This document shows positions 9,819 through 20,767 of a stretch of DNA of 64,000 nucleotides, in pieces; positions within the stretch are counted from its first letter, which is position 1; each line of letters starts with the position of its first letter. Location: assembly GCA_004764695.1 (NCBI GenBank), contig SMSO01000031.1, positions 5,761,261-5,825,260 of the forward strand, read 5' to 3'. Origin of the DNA: Schizochytrium sp. TIO01 (Eukaryota; Sar; Bigyra; Thraustochytrida; Thraustochytriidae). The notes below the pieces were generated by a model. The model saw only the letters and a program-made list of their open reading frames with translations, was not told where the DNA came from and searched no databases. The translations under genes were made by a program, and so were the position numbers.

Positions 9819-12800
9819 ATGGGTGACAATGAATGGCACTATACAGATGCCAGCGACCAAGACGTTGGACCCGTAGCCATTACTGTGCTACAAGCACAAT
9901 TTAAGGCTGGTGTAATCCACCAAGAGACCTTTATCTGGCACCCGACCGAAGTCCAGGCCTGGACCTTTTTCCGGGACCTTAACCCATCTGTGCGGGCAAA
10001 GATTGAGCCACCCAAGCCAAGACCCGCAAGTAGACCTCGTCCTCCTCCAGTTGCACAGCGACCAAAACCCCCGCCGCGTACTTCTGTGCCAGCAGCTAGC
10101 ACCAACACCGAAGCAGCTCCGCAAACCGGTGCCAGACCCCCTGCCCCAGGCGGCCCGCGACCAGCGGCTCCGCAACCTGCAGCAAGACGCACGGAGATCC
10201 CGCTCCAGCGTTCGCCATCTTCAGGAGGCCACCAGCGAGGCAACTCAAACGGCAGCAGTCAGCTTAGCGGCGCTGCTCTTGCTGCAGCAACTGCCTCTGC
10301 CAAGCGTCGAAGTTTTGTGGCAAATCCACCTGCTCCAGGAGGCAACATGGTTGCATCTCGACGCATGAACCGCAATGTATCGGCGCATGGCAAGTCGCTT
10401 CTACTCAATGCAGGTCTCGCCACCACAGAGTCTGGCTGGATGGAACGCAAGACCGCAGATGGCGTGCCCTACTACCACAATGTCAGCACCGGTGCTCTAA
10501 GCTGGGACAAGCCTGACGAAATGAAGGATGCCTATGAGGTTGAGAATGAGCAGGGTAACTGGGTATGGGTCCCCGACGAAGTTGATGGCTACGTTCCGGG
10601 CTTGCTCATGCGGTCTCGCCCTGATGGTCGCTCCGTTGTACAACTTGAAAATGGATCCGAGGTGACCACAAAACCTGGCCAAAGTGTACACCCGCTCTCC
10701 AAATCATCCTTGGCGCGTACTGAACGCGATCTCACCTTGCTGGATAGCCTAGATGAGGGTCTCATTTTATACAACCTGCGCGAACGTTTCGAGAGGCAAC
10801 AGCAGATCTACACTTGGATTGGTACCATTCTTATTTCAATCAACCCATACGAGACTTTCCCCATCTATGGCGTAGAAAACATTTATGCATATAAGAACCG
10901 TGGTAACCGTATTCTTGACCCGCACGTTTACGTGGTCGCTGATGAGGCGCTCAAGCCACTTCTTGAGTACGGTGAGAACCACTCGATTCTTATCAGTGGT
11001 GAAAGTGGTGCTGGTAAAACCTGGGCCACAAAGCAATGTTTGGCATATTTGACAGAGGTTACACAGCGCGGCGGTGCTCAAGTAGCTTCCAGCGGCGCCT
11101 CTTCGGTTGAGGGTAAAATTCTTGCTGCTAACCCGATCCTCGAAGCCTTTGGTAATGCCAAAACCATCCGCAACGATAACTCATCTCGTTTTGGCCGCTT
11201 CACAGAAGTTCATTTTAAGGAGTCCGGCAAGATTGATGGTGCTCGTATTGACAATTTCCTGCTCGAGAAGAGTCGCGTGGTCCGTCAAGGCAAGGGTGAG
11301 CGTAACTACCATGTTTTTTACCAGTTGCTGTGCTCTGATCGCATTTCGAGCCTTGGCTTGGGTTCCATGGATTCCTTTTCTTACCTCAATGGTTCCGGAT
11401 GCTACACTGTCGATGGTGTAGATGACCGCAATGAATACGAAGTTGTGCTGCAGGCATTTGATGAGATGGGCTTCACTCGCGACGAGATCGAGTGGATCTT
11501 TGACCTGGTAGCCGCAATTCTTCATCTGGGTAATGCTTCTTTTGTTTCTGATGGTGGGGAGGGATCTCGTCTCTCCTCCCAGGGTCAGGCATGCATGAAG
11601 TGGATTGCTCGCTTGCTACAGGTTGATGAGAAGGACCTCGAGTTTGGTCTTACACACCGTTCTATTGAGGTACGTGGAACTGTGACTAATATTCCCCTCA
11701 AGCCTCACGATGCCAAGGACTCGCGTGATGCCTTGTCCAAATCTATCTATGGTCAGCTCTTCGACTGGCTTGTTGAGCGTGTGAACAAATCCCTTGCAGG
11801 TTCCCCGCGTCCGTGGGCGTTCATTGGTCTCTTGGATATCTTTGGTTTTGAGATCTTCGAGAAGAACTCATTCGAGCAGCTCTGCATCAATTTTACCAAT
11901 GAAAAATTGCAGCAAATTTTCAACCGTGATACTTTCCAGCTTGAAGAGCGCTTGTACCAGAGCGAGGGCGTTGACTTCGAGCACATCAAGTATGTGGATA
12001 ACCAACCGATTTTGGATATGATCGAGAAGAAGCCGGTGGGTCTCTTGCTCATGCTTGACGACATGAACCGTATGCCGCGTTCCACTGATGATGGTTTCGT
12101 AGCTAAGGCAGATACGAACCACAGCTCCTCCCAATTCTACATTTCCAGTACGATCACACGTCGTGGAAATCAGTGTTTTACGATTCGTCACTATGCCGGT
12201 GATGTGGTGTACAACGCAGACGGGTTCTTGGCGAAGAACAAGGACTTGCTCTACAAGGATCTCTACGATGCCATGACAGCATCGAAGTCGACAAAAACTG
12301 CTGCCATGTTTCCTGCCATGGATAATAACAGCCGCGCCAAGTATTCTCTGGGTGCGCAATTTCGCAAGCAGCTTGATCGACTCATGTCTATCCTTAGCGC
12401 TACGCAGACTCACTACATTCGTTGCGTCAAGCCGAACGAACAAAAGTTGCCCCGCACCTTTGATGCCAGTCTCAGTCTCGAGCAGCTGCGTTACTCAGGT
12501 GTGTTCGAGGCTGTTCGTATTCGTAAGCAAGGTTTCCCCTTTCGATACAAATACGAGCGCTTTGTGGAGCGTTACAAGTGCGTGTTGATGCGGGGTACCA
12601 AGTGGGTGCCAATTGAAGGCCGGACCGCACGCGATCAAACGCGTTTCATTCTCGATGGTACTGGTCAAGACTTTTCCGAGGTTCGCTTTGGTAAGACTAT
12701 GGCTCTCTACCGTTCTGAACAACATCGTTTACTCGAGCTGTTGCGCGCCCTTGCGCTGGAGCGTGTGTGCGCTATGATCCAGGCTATTGCTCGTGGGTAC

Positions 12801-13979
12801 ATGGCTCGGCGTTTCGTACAAAAGGTCCGCTTTGTGCAGCCCAAGTTGGAGTCTGCAATTCGTTCACGAGATGTGGGTGAGCTCGACAAGGCCTTGGCAG
12901 AGTTCTCTCGGGTTTGTGGCCACTTCTCCTCCATGGTAGCCGACACTGGTGTCGTGGCCAAGGCAAAGCGCCTGCGGTATGCTCTTGTGGAGTGGGAGAA
13001 GCTGGCACAAGAGATGAACCAAGTGGTGCGTCTCGATGTGGCTAACGATGATTTGGCTTTCGAAGCGCTCAAGAACGTGGTGTGGAAGTCCGAGAAGCTT
13101 TTGGACGAGCCAGGTACTGAATGGCATATGCAAATGTACGAGTACTCCAAGAACATGTTCGAGCAACAGCGTGCTGCGCGCCTCGAGCCAAAGTTGCAGC
13201 ATGCTATGGAAATGTTGGAGCGCGATTTGATGTCCGAGGTATATTCGGAGTGCAAAAATTTGCGTTTCGAAGATCCTCGTTTGGCCGACATCGAGCGATT
13301 TGTGGGTTTAAACGAGGAGGACCTGCTCAAGATGCAGTACCGCAAGGCGAAGAAGCTTGGCTTGGCAGAACGTGCACAGGACAAAGAGATTCGGATCCGC
13401 GAGATGACTTTGGATCGTATTCCCGGGCAATTTGTCTTCGAGCAATTCAACAACTTTCGCGATCCAGTCGAATTTGCTTCTCACTCGCTCAAATTCTGGA
13501 TGCGCGAGGAACTCCAACGCACTATGTTCAAGTGGCAAAAAACACCCATCAAGACGTCATTGACGCAGATGGATCCTGGTCCGTCCAAGCAAGCCACACG
13601 TATTCACAAGGCAATCTTGGGATGGTGTGGTGACAAGTCAAACCCGAACCCCAATTCCCTCCTGTATGAGGTAGTCGAGCTTGGAATGCAGGGTCAGCCT
13701 CTGGCGGATGAGATTTACTGCCAAATCGTAAAGCAGCTTACGGATAACCCAAACCATCAATCCTGTTCGCAGGCATGGAAGCTTTTGGGCACATGCGCAA
13801 CATACTTCCCTCCAAGCACGGATCTTGCCAACTACGTTCATGTGTTCTTGCGCAACAATGCACCTTCGAACCTCCAGCCCCGCCTTACGCAGCAGCTTTA
13901 CTCTGTTGAGTATAACGGATGCACAGTCTCTCCGCCTACGGTGGACTCAATCTCAAGTGTAGCTAGCCAATGGGCTTAG
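9819..13979 (+). CDS. Unconventional myosin, GYF2-WW-motor-IQ-MyTH4
   Basis: An intronless gene encodes 1,386 aa, starting in a strong context (ACCATGG). Domains in order: a GYF_2-like domain (about 4-54, W-H-Y, then DVGPV, then TFIW); a proline-rich segment (65-145); a WW domain (about 205-232, Trp207 and Trp229); a myosin SH3-like N-domain (about 243-288); the motor (about 300-975) with P-loop GESGAGKT at 394-401, switch I NDNSSRFGRF from 452, switch II DIFGFE from 673, and YIRCVKPNE from 866. One IQ motif (about 979-1003, MIQAIARGYMARR) follows, then a helical neck and tail. A C-terminal MyTH4 domain (about 1225-1350) holds KTPIKTSL and QPLADEIYCQIVKQLTDNP. The nucleotide and actin-binding motifs are intact, so it should be an active actin motor. 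MyTH4 domains bind microtubules or cargo. Unusually, no FERM domain follows MyTH4 and the protein ends 35-40 residues later. WW and GYF modules bind proline-rich partners and might fold back on its own proline-rich segment. Confidence 0.95.
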   Translation: MGDNEWHYTDASDQDVGPVAITVLQAQFKAGVIHQETFIWHPTEVQAWTFFRDLNPSVRAKIEPPKPRPASRPRPPPVAQRPKPPPRTSVPAASTNTEAAPQTGARPPAPGGPRPAAPQPAARRTEIPLQRSPSSGGHQRGNSNGSSQLSGAALAAATASAKRRSFVANPPAPGGNMVASRRMNRNVSAHGKSLLLNAGLATTESGWMERKTADGVPYYHNVSTGALSWDKPDEMKDAYEVENEQGNWVWVPDEVDGYVPGLLMRSRPDGRSVVQLENGSEVTTKPGQSVHPLSKSSLARTERDLTLLDSLDEGLILYNLRERFERQQQIYTWIGTILISINPYETFPIYGVENIYAYKNRGNRILDPHVYVVADEALKPLLEYGENHSILISGESGAGKTWATKQCLAYLTEVTQRGGAQVASSGASSVEGKILAANPILEAFGNAKTIRNDNSSRFGRFTEVHFKESGKIDGARIDNFLLEKSRVVRQGKGERNYHVFYQLLCSDRISSLGLGSMDSFSYLNGSGCYTVDGVDDRNEYEVVLQAFDEMGFTRDEIEWIFDLVAAILHLGNASFVSDGGEGSRLSSQGQACMKWIARLLQVDEKDLEFGLTHRSIEVRGTVTNIPLKPHDAKDSRDALSKSIYGQLFDWLVERVNKSLAGSPRPWAFIGLLDIFGFEIFEKNSFEQLCINFTNEKLQQIFNRDTFQLEERLYQSEGVDFEHIKYVDNQPILDMIEKKPVGLLLMLDDMNRMPRSTDDGFVAKADTNHSSSQFYISSTITRRGNQCFTIRHYAGDVVYNADGFLAKNKDLLYKDLYDAMTASKSTKTAAMFPAMDNNSRAKYSLGAQFRKQLDRLMSILSATQTHYIRCVKPNEQKLPRTFDASLSLEQLRYSGVFEAVRIRKQGFPFRYKYERFVERYKCVLMRGTKWVPIEGRTARDQTRFILDGTGQDFSEVRFGKTMALYRSEQHRLLELLRALALERVCAMIQAIARGYMARRFVQKVRFVQPKLESAIRSRDVGELDKALAEFSRVCGHFSSMVADTGVVAKAKRLRYALVEWEKLAQEMNQVVRLDVANDDLAFEALKNVVWKSEKLLDEPGTEWHMQMYEYSKNMFEQQRAARLEPKLQHAMEMLERDLMSEVYSECKNLRFEDPRLADIERFVGLNEEDLLKMQYRKAKKLGLAERAQDKEIRIREMTLDRIPGQFVFEQFNNFRDPVEFASHSLKFWMREELQRTMFKWQKTPIKTSLTQMDPGPSKQATRIHKAILGWCGDKSNPNPNSLLYEVVELGMQGQPLADEIYCQIVKQLTDNPNHQSCSQAWKLLGTCATYFPPSTDLANYVHVFLRNNAPSNLQPRLTQQLYSVEYNGCTVSPPTVDSISSVASQWA

Positions 13980-15331
13980 TCATTCTGACTGCCGTCATTA
14001 CTCCAATCCCTGAACACGGCTTGGTTCTACGCTTCTCCATACTTCTGAGCTGCTCTAGCCAGCCCGTCAAGAGATAATTTTACAGGGATCTTCCTTTTAA
14101 TAGAAAGACATACATCTATAGAAAGGCTTTAAGAAAGCTACCTACTGCAACTAACACCTAAAAATGTGACGGAATCGTCGTCACCTCAAAACTACAACTA
14201 AAATTACTACCCTTACCTGTGACTAAGAAAAAAAATATACTACGATTATAAATCTCAACTTGGCATTATTATTTTCACATTAGTTCATGTCCACGTGACT
14301 AAAAGTGCAGGCTACTGATGGTAAAATATCTTCGTTATAGCACATTCTTGCAGAGTTGACATCCACGATATCTGAGAACTATCACTACATAACCACCTAG
14401 TAGGTACCCAGCTAGCCGTTATGATCTAATGATCCCTGTAGAGGACGTTTTACAAAGGTCCCTTCGTATTGGTGGTTCCGAGTTGCGTCACGCTAGAACT
14501 CGGTAGATCCTTTCTAGTTCTACGTCGAAGCAACAGTACAAGGCCCAGCACTACTACTAGAGTAGTACTTGGAATTCATAGCTGGTAGATACCTACCTAC
14601 CTTGGTGTTTGGTAGCTAATACATAGACAAAGGTAACACCCTTATATAGTTGATTTATGAAGTAGCTTTGGGCAACATGTGCTTCTTCTTCTATTACTAC
14701 TAGGTACTCACCTAGTGACAACAGTCAGTCATCTGTTTGGCTACTGCTTCGCCATCATGAACACGTCCGACCACTTCGAGGACACAACCAACTCAAGGTC
14801 GTCATACAAGGAGCGCACTGCTCGTGGGCCCTTTGGTTGTTGCACTATAAATCGCATAAGAAAGAACGAACGAACTAATTTGCTTTGGCCATCACTTGTA
14901 ATGGAATAGGTATTTTGCCTTTTCGTCCTTTGGTGTCCCTCCCTTTTAGCCAATTTGCATATCTTCTTCTACCTTCTCGCTATGACCTAACGAGGAAACC
15001 ATCAGACTCTCAGAACAACCCATTTATCGAGGAGAAAGTCAACTCTCACTCCTTCTACTACTTGTACTAAAATGTAAGGCACGTATCATCTCAGGTACCT
15101 ACAGTCTGTATGTATTATGAAACAATGTAGTTGCCAACCTACCCATTAGTTCTATGATGCCAGAATTCGTGCCGGCTGTTCACTTCGGCTCTTGGTCCTT
15201 TCTCTGAGATAGCCTCTTCACCTGGCAACTTCTACACATCCATTCACAGCTCCAAACGGCAACCAGAGAAGAATCACAGAAAGACCCTCGTTCCTTGTGT
15301 GCATGAGTTGGTCACATTCAATACCTCATCC

Positions 15332-15492
<161 letters not shown>

Positions 15493-15705
15493 TTATCAGT
15501 TATACAGCTCCACAATAGACTATACCGCCGCACAGCCTTCTCTACAGTAAAGTATTCACCTTTACAATAGAGCAAACCCATAGCCAAAGCCGCCTTTACA
15601 CCCAAGCTCTTTAGATGGCCCCTGTCCAACCAGATTCCCAAACATTCCCCCTGTTCCCCCATATGTGCCGAGTTGATTCGCTTTCGGGCGCGGTGTTTGG
15701 GAGAG

Positions 15706-15714
15706 GGGTTAGGG
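15706..15714 (+). promoter_or_regulatory. Telo-box-like element GGGTTAGGG upstream of RPL9
   Basis: The motif begins 158 bp before the RPL9 ATG, in a GC-rich promoter. Its reverse complement contains the ACCCTAA core of the telo-box known from plant ribosomal-protein promoters. The same nonamer sits 155 bp upstream of the gene cut by the right edge. A regulatory role is inference from position. Confidence 0.4.
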
Positions 15715-15863
15715 TGAATTAGTTCCGGCGCATTGGGGCGCCGAAGAGTTGTCTGGCTGCGCAAGAGGGGGGGCAGGAAGGGAGAGCAGAGAAGGGCGCG
15801 ATTGGCGGCGGCAGACCACAAGAGCTTGGCTAGGCTTGGAAAGCGTGCAGCGCGACAGGCAAG

Positions 15864-17197
15864 ATGAAGACCATCACGGCGTCGCGCCTCGTGCCCATCC
15901 CCGAGGGCGGTAAGTGATCGCTGCCTGCTCTACGCTCGACCGGAGACCTCACGTGGACGCCTGACTGCCGCATGGAGACGCATGGATGGATGCCATGCGC
16001 TCATGCTGACTTGACTCGACCTGAGCACGGACCCTGCCGGAGACTACTTCTTCAAAGACATTGACCTGAAGGACGCAGCTGCTTGTGAATGCCGGGATCT
16101 CGTCGTGAATTCCGCTAAGGTTTACAATGAACTGCGATCTTCGTCGGTTGACGGGATGAAGAAGCAATTTCTGTCTGGGTTGGGACCTGCTGCTAGAGAA
16201 CGATCGCCAAGTGTTTGAGGCGTTTTGGGCGACTTGGTTTTTGCATCCTCCTGGATAAGTGCGAGACTTTAGAAGCTTGAAACTACGCGATACTGTGGGC
16301 GCTGTTTGGAGTCATGCGTGGCGGATATGGAATGTTTACGATTGAGGGATTTTGGTGGAGCGGAGACGCATAGGTACTCTGCGTATACTTTGAGTGCATG
16401 CTGTGGACCACAGAGCTTTCATTTCGTTGTGGGCTAAACATTGTAAAACTTGACTTTGGTTGATCATATGCACTACTGTTGGTTTGGTCGTATGGATGCA
16501 AATGTCTAGTTGCAACGAGGGTTCGCTAATGCACTTAAAGTATGACGTAGAGTTGAGGGTACATGGAAAGAAACAGGAATAACTAACTTGATGATGGTTT
16601 GTGCTTGCTCATTCACAATGCAAAATTGTTTTGGTTGGATCGTCACTTTATTCGTGCATATTTACAGTTGAGGTTTCCCTCAAGGCCCGCACGGTCACTG
16701 TCGATGGCCCCCGCGGTCAGCTTCAGCGCAACTATGACCACCAGTACATCGAGATCACCAAGGTCGAGAAGGGTGAGAAGTCCTTCATCAAGGTCCAGAA
16801 GTGGCAAGGCCTCAAGAAGGAGCTTGCCTGCATTCGCTCCATCTGCCAGTCCATCCAGAACATGTTCACTGGTGTCACCAAGGGCTACCGCTACAAGATG
16901 CGTCTCGTGTACGCTCACTTTCCCATCAACGCTGTGATCAACGGCAACAAGGAGATCGAGATCCGCAACTTCTTGGGCCAGAAGAAGGTTTTCCGCGTCA
17001 ACATGCGCGCTGACACCGTCATCGAGAAGTGCAACAAGGTCAAGGACCAGCTTATCCTCGAGGGCAACGATATCGACGCTGTTTCCCAGTCTGCCGCTGA
17101 GATCCAGTGCAAGTGCAAGGTGCGCAACAAGGATATCCGTAAGTTCCTCGATGGTGTGTACGTCTCTGAGAAGGGCCCTATTGAGGAAGAGGAGTAA
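15864..17197 (+). CDS. RPL9: 60S ribosomal protein L9 (uL6), two exons
   Basis: Exon 1 is 15864-15909 and exon 2 is 16668-17197, with a 758-bp intron (15910-16667) that starts GTAAGT and ends TTTACAG. A CTAAC about 80 bp before the acceptor is a possible branch point. Splicing restores MKTITASRLVPIPEG-VEVSL, the usual N-terminus of eukaryotic uL6, and yields 191 aa, the normal family length of about 190. Family signatures continue through RTVTVDGPRGQL, CSIRSICQSI-type and VTKGYRYKMR segments to an acidic C-terminus (EEEE). uL6 binds 23S-like rRNA near the sarcin-ricin loop of the large subunit. Codon use is strongly biased to C and G endings, as expected for high expression. The start context is GGCAAGATG. 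The intron holds no snoRNA that I can identify. Confidence 0.96.
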
Positions 17198-18728
17198 TTT
17201 GCACATCTATTGCTATTTCTTGGGTTTTTCATTTTTTGATTTCACCCTCGTATGAATTGTCTCCTTGTCTTTTCTTGACTCCCTTGCTCTTTTCCCGTTG
17301 CTGATGTTGTCACCAATTATAGAGTATTTTGATCTATACTAGTGAGTAATAGAAGTGACTGGTCAATTGCACTTGGGGTATTCCAAGGCCGATAAGCCCA
17401 CACGAGTCTCCTTAGCCTTTTGCTTATGAGACATCGGTTTATCTGTGCACCTTTTCTTCTCCACATTTCCTTCCACTCCCGTTCCATTCGAACATTATGA
17501 TGAACTTGCCGTAATCTCCATAAGGAATTTCTGCTTGAAAGCTTGCTTTATTTCTCTTTCTTCTTTGCACACTAGTGTTTCCCATTTGATTATTACCTTG
17601 TCATTATTCTTTCCATACTTGTGCCTTTCTATTTACTAGCAGTTATATATTGTGCTGTTGGTAGGAAGGATAGACAGGATACAAGAAGCGGGTATTCAAT
17701 CAATAATCTTCTTGTACGCTCTTGCAGGGTTTGTTGTTCATTTCTAGGGAAAAAAACAGTAGATCTATCCACACTGACCGTTCATTTCATGCTGTCGGAA
17801 AACATTTTAAAATTTGGTTGTCCAAGTTGAATTGAAGCAAGGTTGACGAGGTCACATAAACGTTTTTGACACCCTGAGAAAAGCATGACTCAATAAGCTT
17901 TATTTGAGATAGAATTAATTGCTCTCTGAAATGAAGAATGTTAATTGAATTTAGATGAGACTTTAAAAGTGAATATACTCATAGCTGAGTCTGCTATTAT
18001 TAATTGACAAGCCTTCATTCAATTCTTGGAACAGTCGCTAATGCATATCCATAAGGTTCGATTGCAGACACGAGAATATAGCCCAAAGGTGCTCAGCTCT
18101 GTTTTCATTTCTATTACTCTTTGGTCAAGAGGGAATATGTTTAACTTCCCAAATATTTTGAATACAAGGAAAGTTCACTCTAGCCCTCCTGTCCTTTAAA
18201 AGAACAGTGATGATTTTTTTTGATTTTTTTTGCTGCTCCACTTACTTCAACTTTGTCTTTGTATACGTTTATTGAAAGAGAGAAAGGTATAGCCTAGCTA
18301 TCTCCCTTTACATATCCTCACTACATACTCACACTACTAAATCGAGCTCAATAAACAATTGCTTGGAATGAACTTCATGAATTTCATCAAAATTTAAAGG
18401 CGGGTTACTAACATATGAAAGAGAACCCTGAGAATGGTAGCTAGAGTGCCTTATTTTTCATGTGGCAACGGTCAGCGATACGTAGAAGTCAAGAAAAAGG
18501 GCAAGGAAATGATATTTGATGAAAATGCTATGTAAGCGTAGTGTAGTTTCATGTAGATGTTTAATTGTAACGAGATGAAGGGAAGGGGGTACCTTTGAAT
18601 CTATATCCAGAAGAATAGGGTTTTGTGGTGAAGCCACGCTTGTACAAACGAAGCGTGACATATGTAGCTTTGTAGAAAGCTTACTACAAAGTTGCCTAGC
18701 GTCGCAATATAGCAATTGCCTAGGGAAA
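17198..18728. other. Convergent intergenic region, no gene recognised
   Basis: An AT-rich stretch lies between the 3' ends of RPL9 and RRP41. It includes two neighbouring GATTTTTTTT runs near 18210-18230. The short frames in it show no recognisable domain. Confidence 0.5.
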
Positions 18729-20125
18729 TTAGGCTTTCATGCTATGGTCATGATTCTTCTCATCGCGCTTGCGAATTGAAGTAGCGACAAGCTCACGTAC
18801 TTTACTGTCAAGAACCTTGTGGATAAGTTGACAGCCAGCCTGAGCTTCGCTGAGAAGCTGTTGCAGTAACTCCTCGGTCACACGTACAGAGCTACTGGCC
18901 ATGCGCATCGTGAGAATCTTGTTTGTCTTTGGCAGAACCGTAAGCGCCACTTCAGGGCCTCCAGCGAGTTCTTCCATATGGTTGAGATCCAGCAGAACAG
19001 TGTGGTCAAGGTAGCCAACATTGCAGGCTGTGATAAAGTCGGACATGGGCACACCCGCATGGACAAGAGCCAGTGTTGTGGCATTGACGCATGCGGCAAG
19101 TACACCTCCGTCTGCCTGCAATATATGAACGGTGATGTCGATCTGGGATCGTTTGAACAGTTCGGTTTGAATTACTTGCGAAAATGTGTCTTCTACAAAA
19201 CTAGAGATGGCCAAAGAGCGGCGATCACCTGTATTTCAAAAATTGACATGCATTTGATGCATCAAAGAGAGTCAGTGCCCAGCTCAACTACGCAATACTA
19301 TCATAAAAAGCAATCTCCAGCAAAACAGTCATATCTTCTTCGAGGAGAATTATTGACATCAGACAGCTCTTGCCATCTTCGCAAGGTGGCTCCTTCTAAG
19401 ATTGCTGCCATTGTCATGGTCATTTGAATGTAGTATGGACTACAAGGGGTGTCAAATTAATTATGTTGCACTTACCAGGGCGTCGCCTCCTTCGCTCCGT
19501 TGTACTAAAGGGAGCTTGGGAGACTTCACATTTTACAATGGCGCGATCATGCAGGGCACTGTGATATCATGTGTTTATGTGGTGTGATAATGGTGATCAG
19601 TGAGCACCGAGTCATCACGTTAGTCATCAGTTTCCAAATCCTGAACATTTCTCATTAGTGGCTCAGCCGTCTAGCGATGATGATTATAAACCGGGGTTCT
19701 TTCATCTCATCTTAAAACTAAAGGCTATCACCCTCACATGGCAACACATCAATTTTAACCTCTACTCAATTAGTTGAGAGACTTCAAAGTTGCCCTACGA
19801 ATCTGGGTAATTGCAAATATGTTCTTGCGACATAACTGAGAGCGTGAACAAGCACGACTAATCCACCCGACAATGGTGGTGGCCATCTTCATCATCTTCT
19901 TCATCTACATCAGGACGAAGTTTTCACTGCATTGATTCCCACTTACTCAGACCTCTGCGCCACTTCTCGCGGGCCGTAGACACAGACGAGGACCTTGGTG
20001 AGACCCTGGTCAAGCATGGCAGAGCCATCGCTGTCGCTCACCGGCCCAAACGAGCACCGAACCTTGCGGACCTCGCTTCCGCGACGACCATCGCCACGAA
20101 GGCCCGAAAGTTGCACGAACTCCAT
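18729..20125 (-). CDS. RRP41: Exosome complex subunit RRP41 (RNase PH fold), three exons
   Basis: The exons on the minus strand are 20125-19947, 19558-19476 and 19228-18729. The introns are 388 bp (GTAAGT...CACAG, phase 2) and 247 bp (GTAAGT...TACAG, phase 1). Joined they give 253 aa, close to human EXOSC4 (245). Exon 1 carries the LRGDGRRGSEVRKVR and DGSAMLDQGLTKVLVCVYGP signatures. Exon 2 carries DRAIVKCEVSQAPFSTTERR. Exon 3 carries GDRRSLAISSFVED, LFKRSQIDITVHILQADGG and AACVNATTLALVHAGVPM. These match the RNase PH-fold ring subunit RRP41, which pairs with RRP45 in the nine-subunit exosome that processes and degrades RNA in the nucleus and cytoplasm. The ring is catalytically inactive in most eukaryotes. 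The gene starts 642 bp from the divergent Kintoun gene, so the two may share a promoter region. Confidence 0.93.
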
Positions 20126-20767
20126 TGCTCACGCCTTCCGGTCTTCGGACTCCGCTGCGACTTTCCTCAACTTCGATCTCTGCTCAACCTTGACTTTGAC
20201 TTCTTCGCCAGTGATAGTTGCGGTCTCAAGCGCCAATGGGGTAGGGGGGTACATTGCGTTTTAAATTTATTATAGGAAATTCATTACATGGAGTAAATGG
20301 AGTAGAAATGTGGTTTATTTTGTAAACTACCCCCTCCTACCTTTGTCAACGGAAGAAGCCCAAAGTTGCGTTGAGATTGGAGAAACTAGCAAGAACATTG
20401 AATGCGACAGAACGCTATCGACGGGACTGCGTAGACTTGCAATTCATGCGGACGGAGTTAAGGACAATATAGGCTACTTTATTTTGCATTCGAGTACTGG
20501 TTCTGGTTTTTGGTTATCTCGATAGTATCTGTAAAGAGTTGTGCAAGCAGATTGCGCTTGTATCGAGACGTTGGGACTTTACAGCTACAGCTGACGACAG
20601 TCTTGAAGAAGAAGAGTTCGCGTGAAGACCAGGAAAGGTTTTACGTAAAGAATTCACGAGGGAAGAGCTGTAGGTGGGCAGCTCAAAGGCAGAGAGTGTA
20701 CGAGTATAGTAGATTGGTGGGGGGTTCTGCTATCTTGATTCTGTAAAGGCAGAGAGTTCTCGTGAAG
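20126..20767. promoter_or_regulatory. Divergent intergenic region between RRP41 and Kintoun
   Basis: This interval must hold both promoters. A short direct repeat, AAAGGCAGAGAGT, occurs near 20688 and again near 20746 just before the Kintoun start. No TATA box stands out. Confidence 0.4.

Noticed and set aside
12707-13453. A 248-codon minus-strand open frame inside the myosin gene
   Set aside because: Ser/Arg/Cys-rich antisense shadow of the helical neck and tail; no domain and no start context.
16560-16667. TTGATGATGG in the RPL9 intron as a C/D box snoRNA
   Set aside because: The C box match is imperfect and no CTGA D box follows before the splice acceptor.
16643-17206. A 187-codon minus-strand open frame opposite RPL9
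   Set aside because: It is a leucine/aspartate-rich shadow produced by the strong codon bias of RPL9 on the other strand.
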